Shown in pieces: positions 14,558 to 21,715 of a stretch of 64,000 bases of DNA (positions within the stretch are counted from its first letter, which is position 1; each line of letters starts with the position of its first letter). The position numbers and the translations under genes were made by a program. The notes below the pieces were generated by a model, which ran no database searches, was not told the DNA's origin, and saw nothing but the letters and a program-made list of their open reading frames with translations. This DNA comes from a virus. Where the stretch lies: positions 1 to 64,000 of the IMG/VR virus record IMGVR_UViG_3300036861_000330. One strand, 5' to 3'.

Positions 14558-14744
14558 GTTCAAACGCGGTGACAAACGGGTCGGTGAGGAAAAGGTCGCT
14601 GAGATTCAACAGGCAGCGGCGCGGTACTGGAACAGAACACAGCAACAAGAACTTGATGAGCTAGGACGGCTTAGTGAAAAGCTTGGCCTCTCCGAAGAAA
14701 CCGTGACACGGATTTGGTACCGAGCACTAACCCTTATGCAATAG
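14538..14744 (+). CDS. Small helix-turn-helix protein, 68 aa
   Basis: ATG after GGGGAAGCT. The C-terminal part, LGRLSEKLGLSEETVTRIWY, reads as a helix-turn-helix of the sigma-70 region 4 kind; the N-terminal part is basic and helical. Possible transcription regulator. Confidence 0.6.
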   Translation: MNDIRHEFKRGDKRVGEEKVAEIQQAAARYWNRTQQQELDELGRLSEKLGLSEETVTRIWYRALTLMQ

Positions 14745-14753
14745 GACGGCGAA

Positions 14754-14891
14754 ATGACAACGACAAACGGCAAGCGACTCGCAATTGTACCAGTCTACGT
14801 ACTCGGACCACACTGCCACAGAATCAAGCGACGGTTTGTAACCCAAAAGCGTCCCATTCGGTACCGAATCACCTACACCGTGCGAGGCTAG
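14754..14891 (+). CDS. Basic hypothetical protein, 45 aa
   Basis: ATG after TAGGACGGCGAA. Very basic second half (CHRIKRRFVTQKRPIRYRIT). Unrecognised. Confidence 0.5.
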   Translation: MTTTNGKRLAIVPVYVLGPHCHRIKRRFVTQKRPIRYRITYTVRG

Positions 14892-15203
14892 TACAGTGGC
14901 AACGGCAACAAACATAAAGATCACAATTCTTATGCAGTAGGACGGCACAAAAACAAGCTCTCCACATAGGACGGCACAAAAACAAGCTTTCCACAAACGA
15001 CCACAGGGGCAAGGCGCCTATGGAGCCACGAAAATCTATTGTAGCAACGGCGCCGTTTACAACTACATAGCCCAGACTAGGAATCTCCCACAGTGCACTG
15101 TTTGGGCAAAATATGGGTGACACACAAAAAGACCAAGAGCGTCTCGCCCACCACACTGCCCCTGTGGTCGCTTGTGGAAAGCGAAAGGACGGCACAAAAA
15201 CAA
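14892..15203 (+). other. Intergenic region with duplicated gene leaders
   Basis: TAGGACGGCACAAAAACAAG occurs twice (about 14939 and 14968), each followed by CT-TCCACA, copying the leader of neighbouring genes without a gene behind it. One GGCGCC/CGAAAATCT unit lies at 15013-15054. A 41-codon frame (15113-15238) overlaps the next gene and is doubtful. Confidence 0.5.
15013..15054 (+). repeat. GGCGCC/CGAAAATCT repeat, 1 unit
   Basis: First recognisable unit: GGCGCC, 10 variable bases, CGAAAATCT, about 11 variable bases, GGCGCC. Its variable part (TGGAGCCA before the core) recurs in the unit at 20049. Confidence 0.85.
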
Positions 15204-15416
15204 ATGCCGCAAGGAGTAAATACGAACTTCCGAATTGAAACCGTAACGGGTGAGGATCACCCATATACAAATAAACACTACAAGATTCACCATACTGGTA
15301 AGATAGATGTAAATGGCCACCGAAACACAGGGACAGATCTTCTTACTGTCTATACACCTGAGAATGTCCCTGTCGCAGAGTATGTCCTGCTCAATATCAC
15401 AAGGATCGTGTACTGA
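15204..15416 (+). CDS. Hypothetical protein, 70 aa
   Basis: ATG after AGGACGGCACAAAAACAA. Beta-rich; no family seen. The stop overlaps the next ATG. Confidence 0.65.
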   Translation: MPQGVNTNFRIETVTGEDHPYTNKHYKIHHTGKIDVNGHRNTGTDLLTVYTPENVPVAEYVLLNITRIVY

Positions 15417-15568
15417 TGGAAACACCTGAGCACAATATTGTGCTACTGCCAAATCTCGGTATTGAGGATCTCGGTATTGAGGATAACGACAGTGGAATCG
15501 ACTGGGGTCTTGACCCTGAAGACCAAGATCCGTTTGATGGCCCACGGAAAGACGAAGACTGGGTATGA
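15416..15568 (+). CDS. Acidic protein, 50 aa
   Basis: ATG within TGATG. Contains a short repeat LGIEDLGIED, then an Asp-rich tail. Unrecognised. Confidence 0.55.
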   Translation: METPEHNIVLLPNLGIEDLGIEDNDSGIDWGLDPEDQDPFDGPRKDEDWV

Positions 15569-15729
15569 ACGACATGAACTGCGAGATTTGCGGTGCTGAC
15601 ATCCTTGGCGTAAATAAAGTATCCGTGAGTCTTGTGACTTGGGACCCAGAAATAAAAACGAATGAGCTTAACACAATTGCATGCTCCGTTGAGCATGTCA
15701 TGGAAATAGTGAAGCGGGAAAGGAGGTGA
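15565..15729 (+). CDS. Small CxxC protein, 54 aa
   Basis: ATG within ATGA. MNCEICGADILG at the start gives a CxxC knuckle; another Cys follows in IACSVEHV. Probable metal-binding peptide. Its last codons contain the AGGAGG used by the next gene. Confidence 0.6.
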   Translation: MNDMNCEICGADILGVNKVSVSLVTWDPEIKTNELNTIACSVEHVMEIVKRERR

Positions 15730-15737
15730 AGTCGGCA

Positions 15738-16049
15738 ATGGCACTGCAAGAACGGTTCACAGTTGTCCAGGACAGTCGGTACGGGTACCCTGGAAAGCCA
15801 GACCCGCAGTACGAGCATGCGCTTGAGGTTCGACGGGTCACGTTTAAGTACGAAAAGGACCGGGTGGTTAGGGCAAATGGTCTGATCTTTCCAGACTATG
15901 CTATGGCACGTATGTATGCAGAGAAGGAAATGCAGCAGCTTAAGGATGGCATGCCCGGAAGATTTGCGAATGAGCGAGTGGATGGGCTTCGCATTTACGT
16001 ACCTACGAACGACCCACGGGTGGTGACTCCACTCGAACACGCAATCTAA
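15738..16049 (+). CDS. Hypothetical protein, 103 aa
   Basis: AGGAGG lies 11 bases upstream of this ATG; a GTG at 15726 is an in-frame alternative. Basic, mixed fold (VVQDSRYGYPGKPDPQYEHA). Unrecognised. Confidence 0.6.
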   Translation: MALQERFTVVQDSRYGYPGKPDPQYEHALEVRRVTFKYEKDRVVRANGLIFPDYAMARMYAEKEMQQLKDGMPGRFANERVDGLRIYVPTNDPRVVTPLEHAI

Positions 16050-16053
16050 GCTT

Positions 16054-16194
16054 ATTTGTGGACGATGTGACAAGCCGTCAACACTTATAGGACACTACAT
16101 GCAATGGTGTTATGCTCGTGGGGCATTTCTTGATTACCATTTCTGCTGTCCAGATGATTGTGAAGTATATGTGGATCGACAGGTAAAGAAATAA
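16054..16194 (+). CDS. Cys-rich protein without a canonical start
   Basis: The frame reads ICGRCDKPSTLIGHY ... FCCPDDCEVYVDRQVKK, a convincing C-x2-C ... CC-x3-C zinc pattern, and ends just before a terminator. No ATG, GTG or TTG exists between the in-frame stop at 16024 and this region; ATT at 16054 is the best candidate start. The coupling of the upstream gene end (16047-16049) to it would suit reinitiation. Confidence 0.4.
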   Translation: MCGRCDKPSTLIGHYMQWCYARGAFLDYHFCCPDDCEVYVDRQVKK

Positions 16195-16195
16195 C

Positions 16196-16228
16196 GGAGT
16201 GAAGGTCGTGACCTTCACTCCTTTATTT
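16196..16228 (+). terminator. Intrinsic terminator
   Basis: GGAGTGAAGGTC and GACCTTCACTCC form a near-perfect 12-bp stem followed by TTTATTT. Confidence 0.85.
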
Positions 16229-16256
16229 GGTTACTACAGGTCCAAAGGATATAATA

Positions 16257-16523
16257 GTGGGATGCACAATTTGCGGCAGCATCGCATCAAGGAAAGTGGA
16301 AGTTGAAGGGAAATGGATTTGTAGTGCCAGAAAGACATGCAATCGCCGTGCACGCAAGCGCGAAATCTCCGCGCCAGGAACAGTTCCTCAGTTTAAAGGT
16401 ATGATAATGTGCCATGAGTGTTTTGAGCATTATCATCCAAGCGAAAGAGAGGGCCATGTTCGTACGGCTGCGCATAAGAAGGGGGAACTACTTGTCCGAA
16501 AGATCATAGCGGGAGGAAGTTGA
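16257..16523 (+). CDS. Zinc-finger-like protein, 88 aa
   Basis: GTG start 7 bases after AAAGGA. CTICGS, a Cys pair (WICSARKTC) and MCHECFEHYHPSEREGH make up to eight candidate ligands in two clusters. Likely nucleic-acid binding. First gene after the terminator at 16196. Confidence 0.6.
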   Translation: MGCTICGSIASRKVEVEGKWICSARKTCNRRARKREISAPGTVPQFKGMIMCHECFEHYHPSEREGHVRTAAHKKGELLVRKIIAGGS

Positions 16524-16530
16524 TCCAACA

Positions 16531-16809
16531 ATGGATGAACAAAATACGCAGCAACCACAGAAGCCGTACTTACGTGGCAGTGAGGTTGCGGCAGTGCTTG
16601 GCTGCACACCAGGGACGGTAGCAAGATACGCACAGCGGGGGACGCTTCCGTCCATTCGCACGCTAGGTGGGCATCGTCGGTATCCAACGAAATTTATTTA
16701 TCGAGTTCGTGATGAGCTTTCTAAAGACTATGCATTTCGTCGCACGCTTGATGAGGCACTACTTGCCCTTCGAGAAGAAGAATCCATTGCAAGAGTGGAG
16801 GAACTCTAG
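16531..16809 (+). CDS. BldC/MerR-like helix-turn-helix protein, 92 aa
   Basis: Residues 13-45 read RGSEVAAVLGCTPGTVARYA then RGTLPSIRTLGGHRRYP, the winged MerR/excisionase-type helix-turn-helix of BldC-like actinobacterial regulators and phage excisionases. The C-terminal half is helical. Role as regulator or recombination directionality factor cannot be separated; no integrase is in this window. Confidence 0.8.
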   Translation: MDEQNTQQPQKPYLRGSEVAAVLGCTPGTVARYAQRGTLPSIRTLGGHRRYPTKFIYRVRDELSKDYAFRRTLDEALLALREEESIARVEEL

Positions 16810-16813
16810 CCAT

Positions 16814-17101
16814 ATGGATTATATCACGATTGTTTGTACTGATGGTGACGGCGACGAAACGTTTAAACAACGGTTTCCGCTTGTTGGTGGAAATATTACC
16901 GTCCAGCTTGGCAAGATTCATTTCGTGAGCTTCTCCCGCATCGACGTGATCACGGAAATGGACGAATACAAGCCACAGCTCAGCTTTGATGAGGTTCCTG
17001 GGCGTTATCCAGGGAAAATGGCCCGTGATGATGTGACCGAGACTGGTAGCTGGGCGAGCGACCAAAAAACAAAAGACCTAGCCCGTAAGCAAGACAAATG
17101 A
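16814..17101 (+). CDS. Hypothetical protein, 95 aa
   Basis: Beta-rich N-terminus (ITIVCTDGDGDETFKQRFPL) and charged tail. Stop overlaps the next ATG. Confidence 0.6.
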   Translation: MDYITIVCTDGDGDETFKQRFPLVGGNITVQLGKIHFVSFSRIDVITEMDEYKPQLSFDEVPGRYPGKMARDDVTETGSWASDQKTKDLARKQDK

Positions 17102-17430
17102 CTCGGAAACTATTTGTGATGGTCGCGTTTGTACTCGTGTTAGTTGGGTGTGGGCCATCGGTTACTAGCGGCACTATTGTTAAAAAGACGTTCATTGCTG
17201 CACATTACGACGAATACACGACCTACTACTGCATGATGCGCAGTCAAACCGGTGGGTGTATGGTGCAAGTTCCTGAGAACCATCGGGACTTTGTGCCAGA
17301 TAACTGGCGGGTTGTATTGCGTGCGAACTGTGAGAAACCAGACCACAGGAAATGTCCTCAAGACTGGCATTCCGTCGATCATGCGACCTATGACCGGCTT
17401 GAAATTGGTTCACAATGGGAAGTACGGTAA
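17098..17430 (+). CDS. Putative lipoprotein, 110 aa
   Basis: Signal peptide MTRKLFVMVAFVLVLVGCG with lipobox LVGC, so the mature protein would start at a lipidated Cys. The rest has six more Cys, suggesting disulfides (TTYYCMM, GGCMVQV, RANCEK, HRKCPQDW). Function unknown; superinfection-exclusion lipoproteins are a known phage category but nothing here proves that. Confidence 0.7.
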   Translation: MTRKLFVMVAFVLVLVGCGPSVTSGTIVKKTFIAAHYDEYTTYYCMMRSQTGGCMVQVPENHRDFVPDNWRVVLRANCEKPDHRKCPQDWHSVDHATYDRLEIGSQWEVR

Positions 17431-17461
17431 AACAAGGGGAAGCTGCGCCATACGTGAGCAC

Positions 17462-17504
17462 GGCGCCTGAGTCAGGCACGAGAGTCTGATCCATGATCGG
17501 CGCC
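17462..17504 (+). repeat. GGCGCC/CGAAAATCT repeat, 1 unit
   Basis: GGCGCC ... CGAGAGTCT ... GGCGCC, in the intergenic region before the promoter of 17642. Confidence 0.8.
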
Positions 17505-17550
17505 AAATGTAACAACTTGGTAACGACAGACAGTGGTGGCTATGTGGGAA

Positions 17551-17577
17551 TGGACGTGGCGGGATCTGTGTTATAAT
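17551..17577 (+). promoter_or_regulatory. Extended -10 promoter
   Basis: TGTTATAAT gives a perfect TATAAT at 17572-17577 with an extended TG. TGGACG at 17551-17556 is a weak -35 (15-bp spacer). It drives 17642-18034, which has its own terminator. Confidence 0.6.
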
Positions 17578-17641
17578 GAGTAGAACACGGAGAACGGGAA
17601 GCCAGAAGGGGCTCCCGCCGCGTACAGAAAGGGACCAGGCC

Positions 17642-18034
17642 ATGACCCAAAACGCTTTTTGGGAAAACGCCACCGAACTGACCGAGGATGAGGTCGAAGA
17701 GATCAAGTCCGCGCCGGCCGGGACGCGCAGCTACAGCGAGAGCATGCTGAACGCCTTCCTTGAGAAGGGCACGCAGGGTGCGTGGCTGCCGGCCACCGCA
17801 CTTGGCACCACCAGCAAAGGCGCCGAGCGTGGCGCTGCAACCACCGCGCAGTTGCTCACCTCGTACGCTGAGTCGCACAACCTGCCCGTGAACGTGAAGC
17901 GTCACTACGAGAACGGCCTCGATGGTGTTGCGTTCTACCGGGTCGAGCGAGTCGGCGAGCCTGAGCCGCCAAAGCGTAGGGGCCGTCGCAAGAACGCTGA
18001 CGTTGTTGCCGAGGTCACGCCCGAAGTGGAGTAA
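17642..18034 (+). CDS. Monocistronic basic-tailed protein, 130 aa
   Basis: Start at the ATG after AAAGGGACCAGGCC. Acidic helical N-terminus (TELTEDEVEEIKSA), central SYSESMLNAFLEKGTQGAWL, then a KRRGRRK tail like an AT-hook. It is the only gene here with its own good promoter (17572) and a strong terminator (18068), and it is GC-richer than neighbours, so it is probably highly expressed. A DNA-binding or host-directed role is inferred; family not recognised. Confidence 0.65.
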   Translation: MTQNAFWENATELTEDEVEEIKSAPAGTRSYSESMLNAFLEKGTQGAWLPATALGTTSKGAERGAATTAQLLTSYAESHNLPVNVKRHYENGLDGVAFYRVERVGEPEPPKRRGRRKNADVVAEVTPEVE

Positions 18035-18067
18035 CTGAACACAACAAACAAATAGGGAAAGAAATTC

Positions 18068-18093
18068 AGAAGGGCCGGATTTCCGGCCCTTCT
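18068..18093 (+). terminator. Intrinsic terminator
   Basis: AGAAGGGCCGG-attt-CCGGCCCTTCT, an 11-bp perfect stem, directly after gene 17642-18034; the T run is weak. Confidence 0.75.
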
Positions 18094-18110
18094 CCCTATT
18101 GGAGCCTGTA

Positions 18111-18317
18111 TTGAGAGATACCATCTTAGGGGTTATCTACCTCACAACTGCAATGGCAATTTTCTACACTGGCTGGTCAGAACGAAAGACTGCGTGGTTG
18201 CTTCGCAAAGCAGGAGTTCACCCACCAGCAATTTGGCCGACCTATCTGCTTCAGCTCGTTGCGACTGGTATCGCGATCGTGGCGGTTGGACTGCTCATCG
18301 ACAATGTAAAGAGATAA
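18111..18317 (+). CDS. Two-helix membrane protein, 68 aa
   Basis: TTG start 7 bases after GGAG. Two hydrophobic helices (LGVIYLTTAMAIFYTGW and YLLQLVATGIAIVAVGLLI) with a basic loop between them. Confidence 0.65.
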   Translation: MRDTILGVIYLTTAMAIFYTGWSERKTAWLLRKAGVHPPAIWPTYLLQLVATGIAIVAVGLLIDNVKR

Positions 18318-18322
18318 TCGAC

Positions 18323-18517
18323 ATGCTTGCAGAAAAGTACATCGTTGTCCAAGACCTAACACTCTACTATGTCGCTGTCTGGGACCAGGGGCCTGAGATC
18401 TATAAGAGGTATATGACACTGCACGGACAACCATCACTTGACGAGGCGAAACAGATCGCGTCATTTCTCAATCTCAACGCCAAAGAAACTACAAAGGAAA
18501 CCGAAGAACGTGACTAA
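18323..18517 (+). CDS. Hypothetical protein, 64 aa
   Basis: Begins MLAEKYIVVQDLTLYYVAVW and ends in a Glu/Lys/Thr tail. Overlaps the next GTG by a few bases. Confidence 0.6.
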   Translation: MLAEKYIVVQDLTLYYVAVWDQGPEIYKRYMTLHGQPSLDEAKQIASFLNLNAKETTKETEERD

Positions 18518-18833
18518 AAAGACAGTAGAACAGCTTAAGACAGAAGTTGAACAGCTTCTCGACAGCCTTCCGTCAACACCTGAAGCTATTGCCGAGTTTC
18601 TTGTGCGCGAAGGTGTTCAAGGGGTTAGGCGATCGCCTTATGACTGCCCCCTTATCAATTGGCTCAAGGCCAAGACCGAATACCCACTCCTTCGCGCCGA
18701 TGAGTTTGACGTTATGATCGAGTTTGGTGTGTACGTCAGCATACCAGAACGTGGTAGGGAGTTCATCCACCGGTTTGATGCGTTAGACGACAACTTTGCA
18801 CCAGAACTTGTTGCGTCTGTAACGAGCCCATAG
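18510..18833 (+). CDS. Hypothetical protein, paralogue of 56546-56890
   Basis: GTG start. The 107-aa sequence shares I-A-x-[FY]-L-x3-G-V-x-G-x-R and C-x-L-x2-W-L with the 114-aa protein at 56546, plus a matching F-D-A ending. I associate this pattern with small actinobacterial proteins of unknown function. Confidence 0.65.
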   Translation: MTKKTVEQLKTEVEQLLDSLPSTPEAIAEFLVREGVQGVRRSPYDCPLINWLKAKTEYPLLRADEFDVMIEFGVYVSIPERGREFIHRFDALDDNFAPELVASVTSP

Positions 18834-18931
18834 AGCTACGAGTGCAGCACAGAAAAGGACGGGCTAGTGATACGGGCACCCTAACTAGATAACGATTTCC
18901 GTAAAACCCAAACGAATAAAAGGAAACTCTT

Positions 18932-19363
18932 TTGCCAACGTTTAGCACTCCTTCCGTAAGGACTAACCGAATGAGAATGAACCCAGTAATGATTCGCCAG
19001 GGCGATGTCCTGCTCGTGCCAGCCAAACGGCAACCTGGCACACTCAAGGAAGTTAAGCACGACAATGGTAGTGTGGTGCTTGCTTATGGTGAGCAGACTG
19101 GCCACGCACACAAGATCAATGCCAACAGCGGCGTAGCACTGCTTGAGCGTAAACTCGTCGCGACAAGTGGCCAGCACACGGACCAGCGCTTTTTGCAGGT
19201 GCTCACTGAAGGTGGTGTCAAGCTCACCCACGAGGAGCATGCAGCGGTTACCGTGCCACCTGGTTTTTATGAAGTACGGATGCAGCGTGAGTACACGACT
19301 ACCGATCTCAGGGAACGCGGTGCGTTGAGGAGTCACACTCGGCCACGGTTCTTTGTTGACTAA
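18932..19363 (+). CDS. Conserved hypothetical protein, 143 aa
   Basis: TTG start 8 bases after AAAGGAAA. The core IRQGDVLLVPAKRQPG ... VVLAYGEQTGHAHKI ... EHAAVTVPPGFYEV is a pattern I recognise from many phage and bacterial proteins of unknown function. Beta-barrel-like. Confidence 0.65.
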   Translation: MPTFSTPSVRTNRMRMNPVMIRQGDVLLVPAKRQPGTLKEVKHDNGSVVLAYGEQTGHAHKINANSGVALLERKLVATSGQHTDQRFLQVLTEGGVKLTHEEHAAVTVPPGFYEVRMQREYTTTDLRERGALRSHTRPRFFVD

Positions 19364-19372
19364 CAACGGACT

Positions 19373-19867
19373 GTGGACTCTTCTAGCAATTTTCTAGCAA
19401 TTTGGATTATTGTAGCAATTTGGATTATTCTAACAGTTTGTGTCTTCGTACATGTAGTTGTAGTCAACTTGCCTAATTTAGCAATTTGGGCCGTCCGGTC
19501 TATTTTCCTGCCACAACCATTCACAGTTGAGTGGCAACGTCATGGTCTGCTCTATCATGCGACGAGACAGCGAAGTGAAACCAGTCCAGCGAACGAACAA
19601 TATTTCCTCGATACAATGGGCGTTGGCCCGTATTTAGTAAAATATGGTTCACTGCATTACTCCGACTTGACTGGCCAGCTTTGGAGTTCCCGGCGATTTC
19701 CAGGTCGAAATGAACCAATCGTCGCCGTCCGTGTCATCGATACGACAACCAACGAAGTGCACTGGCTACGAGTTCCACCAGAGTTTCGACGAAACAGCCC
19801 ACGCGCTGCGGTTGCGTGGACATTTCGGATGGAACGGGGGGACTATTACCCAGCAGTCGAAGCATAA
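19373..19867 (+). CDS. Membrane-anchored conserved hypothetical protein, 164 aa
   Basis: GTG start. Long hydrophobic N-terminus (FLAIWIIVAIWIILTVCVFV). C-terminal part VHWLRVPPEF ... AVAWTF ... YYPAVE resembles the end of a family seen in actinobacteria (DUF6745-like). The first codons hold a short repeat of a TTTAGCAATTTGGAT type. Confidence 0.55.
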   Translation: MDSSSNFLAIWIIVAIWIILTVCVFVHVVVVNLPNLAIWAVRSIFLPQPFTVEWQRHGLLYHATRQRSETSPANEQYFLDTMGVGPYLVKYGSLHYSDLTGQLWSSRRFPGRNEPIVAVRVIDTTTNEVHWLRVPPEFRRNSPRAAVAWTFRMERGDYYPAVEA

Positions 19868-19874
19868 CAACAAT

Positions 19875-19917
19875 GGCGTCTAGATATCGTACGAAAATCT
19901 TAGATAGTGTCGGCGCC
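19875..19917 (+). repeat. GGCGCC/CGAAAATCT repeat, 1 unit
   Basis: GGCGTC ... CGAAAATCT ... GGCGCC between a protein gene and tRNA-Arg(ACG). Confidence 0.85.
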
Positions 19918-19927
19918 TACTAGAAAT

Positions 19928-20000
19928 GCGCCAGTAGTTCAGTGGATAGAACGCCGCGCTACGGACGCGGAGGGCGGGGGTTCGAATCCCTCCTGGCGTA
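19928..20000 (+). tRNA. tRNA-Arg (ACG)
   Basis: Anticodon stem CCGCG/CGCGG, loop CTACGGA; acceptor GCGCCAG/CTGGCGT with G-U at 1-72. Confidence 0.9.
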
Positions 20001-20048
20001 CGGTTGGGTAGGCTGTAAAAATGGGGCACACACTGTGTCACTACTATA

Positions 20049-20128
20049 GGCGCCTTGTGGAGCCACGAAAATCTATTGATGGGACGGCGCCTAACAGATA
20101 GTCGAGTATCTGAATGGATAGCGGCGCT
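20049..20128 (+). repeat. GGCGCC/CGAAAATCT repeats, 2 units
   Basis: Boundaries at 20049, 20086 and 20123 (last one GGCGCT); cores CGAAAATCT and CGAGTATCT. The first unit resembles that at 15013. Confidence 0.85.
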
Positions 20129-20134
20129 CAGAAC

Positions 20135-20210
20135 TGCGATCGTTGGTTAACGGATAAACCACCAGTCTTCTAAACTGGGCATATGTGGGTTCGAGTCCCA
20201 CCGATCGCAC
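20135..20210 (+). tRNA. tRNA-Arg (TCT)
   Basis: Acceptor TGCGATC/GATCGCA; anticodon stem CCAGT/ACTGG, loop CTTCTAA; T arm TGTGGG-TTCGAGT-CCCAC. Confidence 0.9.
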
Positions 20211-20212
20211 GG

Positions 20213-20350
20213 TGCAACGGTGTTACTTGTCTGGTTGGCGCTCGTACAGGCCGTAATTTGCGATCTAGCACCGTTGCATCACCTGGCACAGGGAGAGGAC
20301 TTTCCGCGGCGCTTTCACAGGCCATACTACAAGTTGCACTCTCCCTGTGC
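20213..20350 (+). ncRNA. Paired hairpins with a conserved loop motif
   Basis: Stem 1 TGCAACGGTG/CACCGTTGCA (20213-20222, 20269-20278) and stem 2 GCACAGGGAGAG/CTCTCCCTGTGC (20286-20297, 20339-20350) differ completely in sequence, yet both loops hold GGCGCT-nnn-ACAGGCC-n-TA (20237-20255, 20308-20326). Unlike stems around a conserved loop argue for a selected RNA structure. Confidence 0.6.
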
Positions 20351-20362
20351 CATCAACCTATC

Positions 20363-20405
20363 GGCGCCTATTACATGAGCGAAAATCTGCGATCTCCGCG
20401 GCGGC
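20363..20405 (+). repeat. GGCGCC/CGAAAATCT repeat, 1 unit, degenerate end
   Basis: GGCGCC ... CGAAAATCT, closing with GCGGCGGC instead of GGCGCC. Confidence 0.7.
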
Positions 20406-20412
20406 AACAATT

Positions 20413-20483
20413 GCGGTTGTAGGTTAACGGTAAACTATCTGTCTTCCAAACAGAAATTGCGGGTTCGATTCCCGCCAACCGTA
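20413..20483 (+). tRNA. tRNA-Gly (TCC)
   Basis: Acceptor GCGGTTG/CAACCGT; anticodon loop CTTCCAA; T arm GCGGG-TTCGATT-CCCGC. Confidence 0.9.
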
Positions 20484-20502
20484 CAATGGCCATACAAATA
20501 AA

Positions 20503-20689
20503 TGGTGAACAGTGAGACCACTCACGATGACCACCATACTCTAATTCATGGCCAGATCCGAGTTTTTTGACGGCTCTGAGTTTACTCGGACATCAAATAA
20601 AACCATAGCCAAAGGTTTTCTTGTAATGGTTCCTTATAAACCCTTACACGGGTACTTTGGCAGTTTCTCCCGATACCAAGGAAACTGCC
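20503..20689 (+). ncRNA. Structured RNA candidate between tRNAs
   Basis: Serial stems: TGGTG/CACCA around GTGAG/CTCAC; TCCGAG/CTCGGA; AACCAT/ATGGTT; ACCC/GGGT; and GGCAGTTTC/GAAACTGCC (20659-20667, 20681-20689). An open frame runs through it into the next tRNA and is judged accidental. Confidence 0.45.
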
Positions 20690-20693
20690 ACTA

Positions 20694-20769
20694 CGGGGCG
20701 TCGTCTAGGTTGGCCTAAGACGCAGGGCTCATAATCCTGTCATCGTGGGTTCGAATCCCACCGCCCCCA
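20694..20769 (+). tRNA. tRNA-Met (CAT), initiator-like
   Basis: Anticodon loop CTCATAA; T arm GTGGG-TTCGAAT-CCCAC. Positions 1 and 72 are C and C, unpaired, the hallmark of a bacterial initiator tRNA. The anticodon stem CAGGG/TCCTG only partly matches the initiator three-GC rule. Confidence 0.85.
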
Positions 20770-20847
20770 CGAAGGTAACGGATCGGTTGGTAATGAGGAG
20801 GTGGTAATAATGACACTATAGGTATTGCCTCACTGTAGGAGAACAGC

Positions 20848-21174
20848 ATGGCGCTCAAGGAAAAACGGCTTTATTATCTTCGCAAGTTCCTCAACCGCCC
20901 ACGCTACAGTGCTGGCGCGTTTATCATTGCTGAGGCGACTGAGCAACGCTGGGAGCACAAGACAAAGCGAGGACAGCGAGAAGAAAAAACACTACAAGTT
21001 GTCCTCGAAATCGCAGACTGTTACCATCACGTCAACCTGGAAATCGACACTAGTACGGTGCGAGAACGGACGAACGGCCTTCACAAGCTCGATGTTCTGA
21101 TAGAAACACTTACTGCACTTAGAAGTGCAGTAGAAAAGTGGTGCGTCGAGAACCCAACAAAAACTCGGCAATAA
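20848..21174 (+). CDS. Hypothetical protein, 108 aa
   Basis: ATG after GTAGGAGAACAGC. Mixed fold (TLQVVLEIADCYHHVNLEID) with a helical end (LIETLTALRSAVEKW). Lies between tRNA genes. Unrecognised. Confidence 0.65.
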   Translation: MALKEKRLYYLRKFLNRPRYSAGAFIIAEATEQRWEHKTKRGQREEKTLQVVLEIADCYHHVNLEIDTSTVRERTNGLHKLDVLIETLTALRSAVEKWCVENPTKTRQ

Positions 21175-21180
21175 GTTTAT

Positions 21181-21258
21181 GGTGATCGTAGCTCAGTCTG
21201 GTTTAGAGCGCCTGGTTGTGATCCAGGAGGTCGGGGGTTCGAGTCCCCTCGGTCACCC
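21181..21258 (+). tRNA. tRNA-His (GTG)
   Basis: Anticodon stem CCTGG/CCAGG, loop TTGTGAT; discriminator C, as expected for bacterial tRNA-His. Confidence 0.9.
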
Positions 21259-21308
21259 AGTACCTCTTATAAGCAAGAAGAGCTACTTACAGAACTTCGT
21301 ATATGCAT

Positions 21309-21381
21309 GCCCACCTAGCTCAGTTGGCAGAGCAGTGTCTTCGTAATGCACAGGTCGTCGGTTCGATTCCGACGGTGGGCT
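21309..21381 (+). tRNA. tRNA-Thr (CGT)
   Basis: Acceptor GCCCACC/GGTGGGC; anticodon loop TTCGTAA with a weak stem (GTGTC/TGCAC, one mismatch); T arm GTCGG-TTCGATT-CCGAC. Confidence 0.85.
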
Positions 21382-21384
21382 CAT

Positions 21385-21427
21385 GGCGCCTATCGGAGTT
21401 ACGAAAATCTGTAGGCATGTCGGCGCC
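21385..21427 (+). repeat. GGCGCC/CGAAAATCT repeat, 1 unit
   Basis: Exact GGCGCC at both ends and perfect core CGAAAATCT; it fills the whole gap between two tRNA genes. Confidence 0.9.
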
Positions 21428-21432
21428 AAAAC

Positions 21433-21504
21433 GGGCGTGTAGCTTAGCGGAAAAGCGCTTCGTTCACACCGAAGAGATCGCAGGTTCGAGTCCTGCCATG
21501 CCCA
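21433..21504 (+). tRNA. tRNA-Val (CAC)
   Basis: Acceptor GGGCGTG/CATGCCC; anticodon stem CTTCG/CGAAG, loop TTCACAC. Confidence 0.9.
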
Positions 21505-21516
21505 CGAGGGGGAGAA

Positions 21517-21693
21517 ATGCCAGAGCCGTACAAAATCCTTGGCGTCCCGAAGGAAGAGTGGGATCGAAAGGTAGCCGAGGCAGAAGCACGTGGCACCACT
21601 ACGTGTATAAATTGTGGCCATAAGCAGTACCGACGCCCACACCCCTGGCACTGCGGACTATGCTGGGTTTTGCAAACTGATTGTAGAGAATAA
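21517..21693 (+). CDS. Small zinc-ribbon protein, 58 aa
   Basis: ATG after GGGGGAGAA. CINCGHKQYRRPHPWHCGLC gives a C-x2-C ... H-C-x2-C set for one zinc. Short charged helix in front. Confidence 0.65.
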   Translation: MPEPYKILGVPKEEWDRKVAEAEARGTTTCINCGHKQYRRPHPWHCGLCWVLQTDCRE

Positions 21694-21715
21694 CAAGCAA
21701 GGCCCCACGGGACAC

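Noticed and set aside
20550-20718. Reading frame of 56 codons starting MARSEFFDGSEF
   Set aside because: It runs into the tRNA-Met gene and the region has strong RNA stems; no SD.
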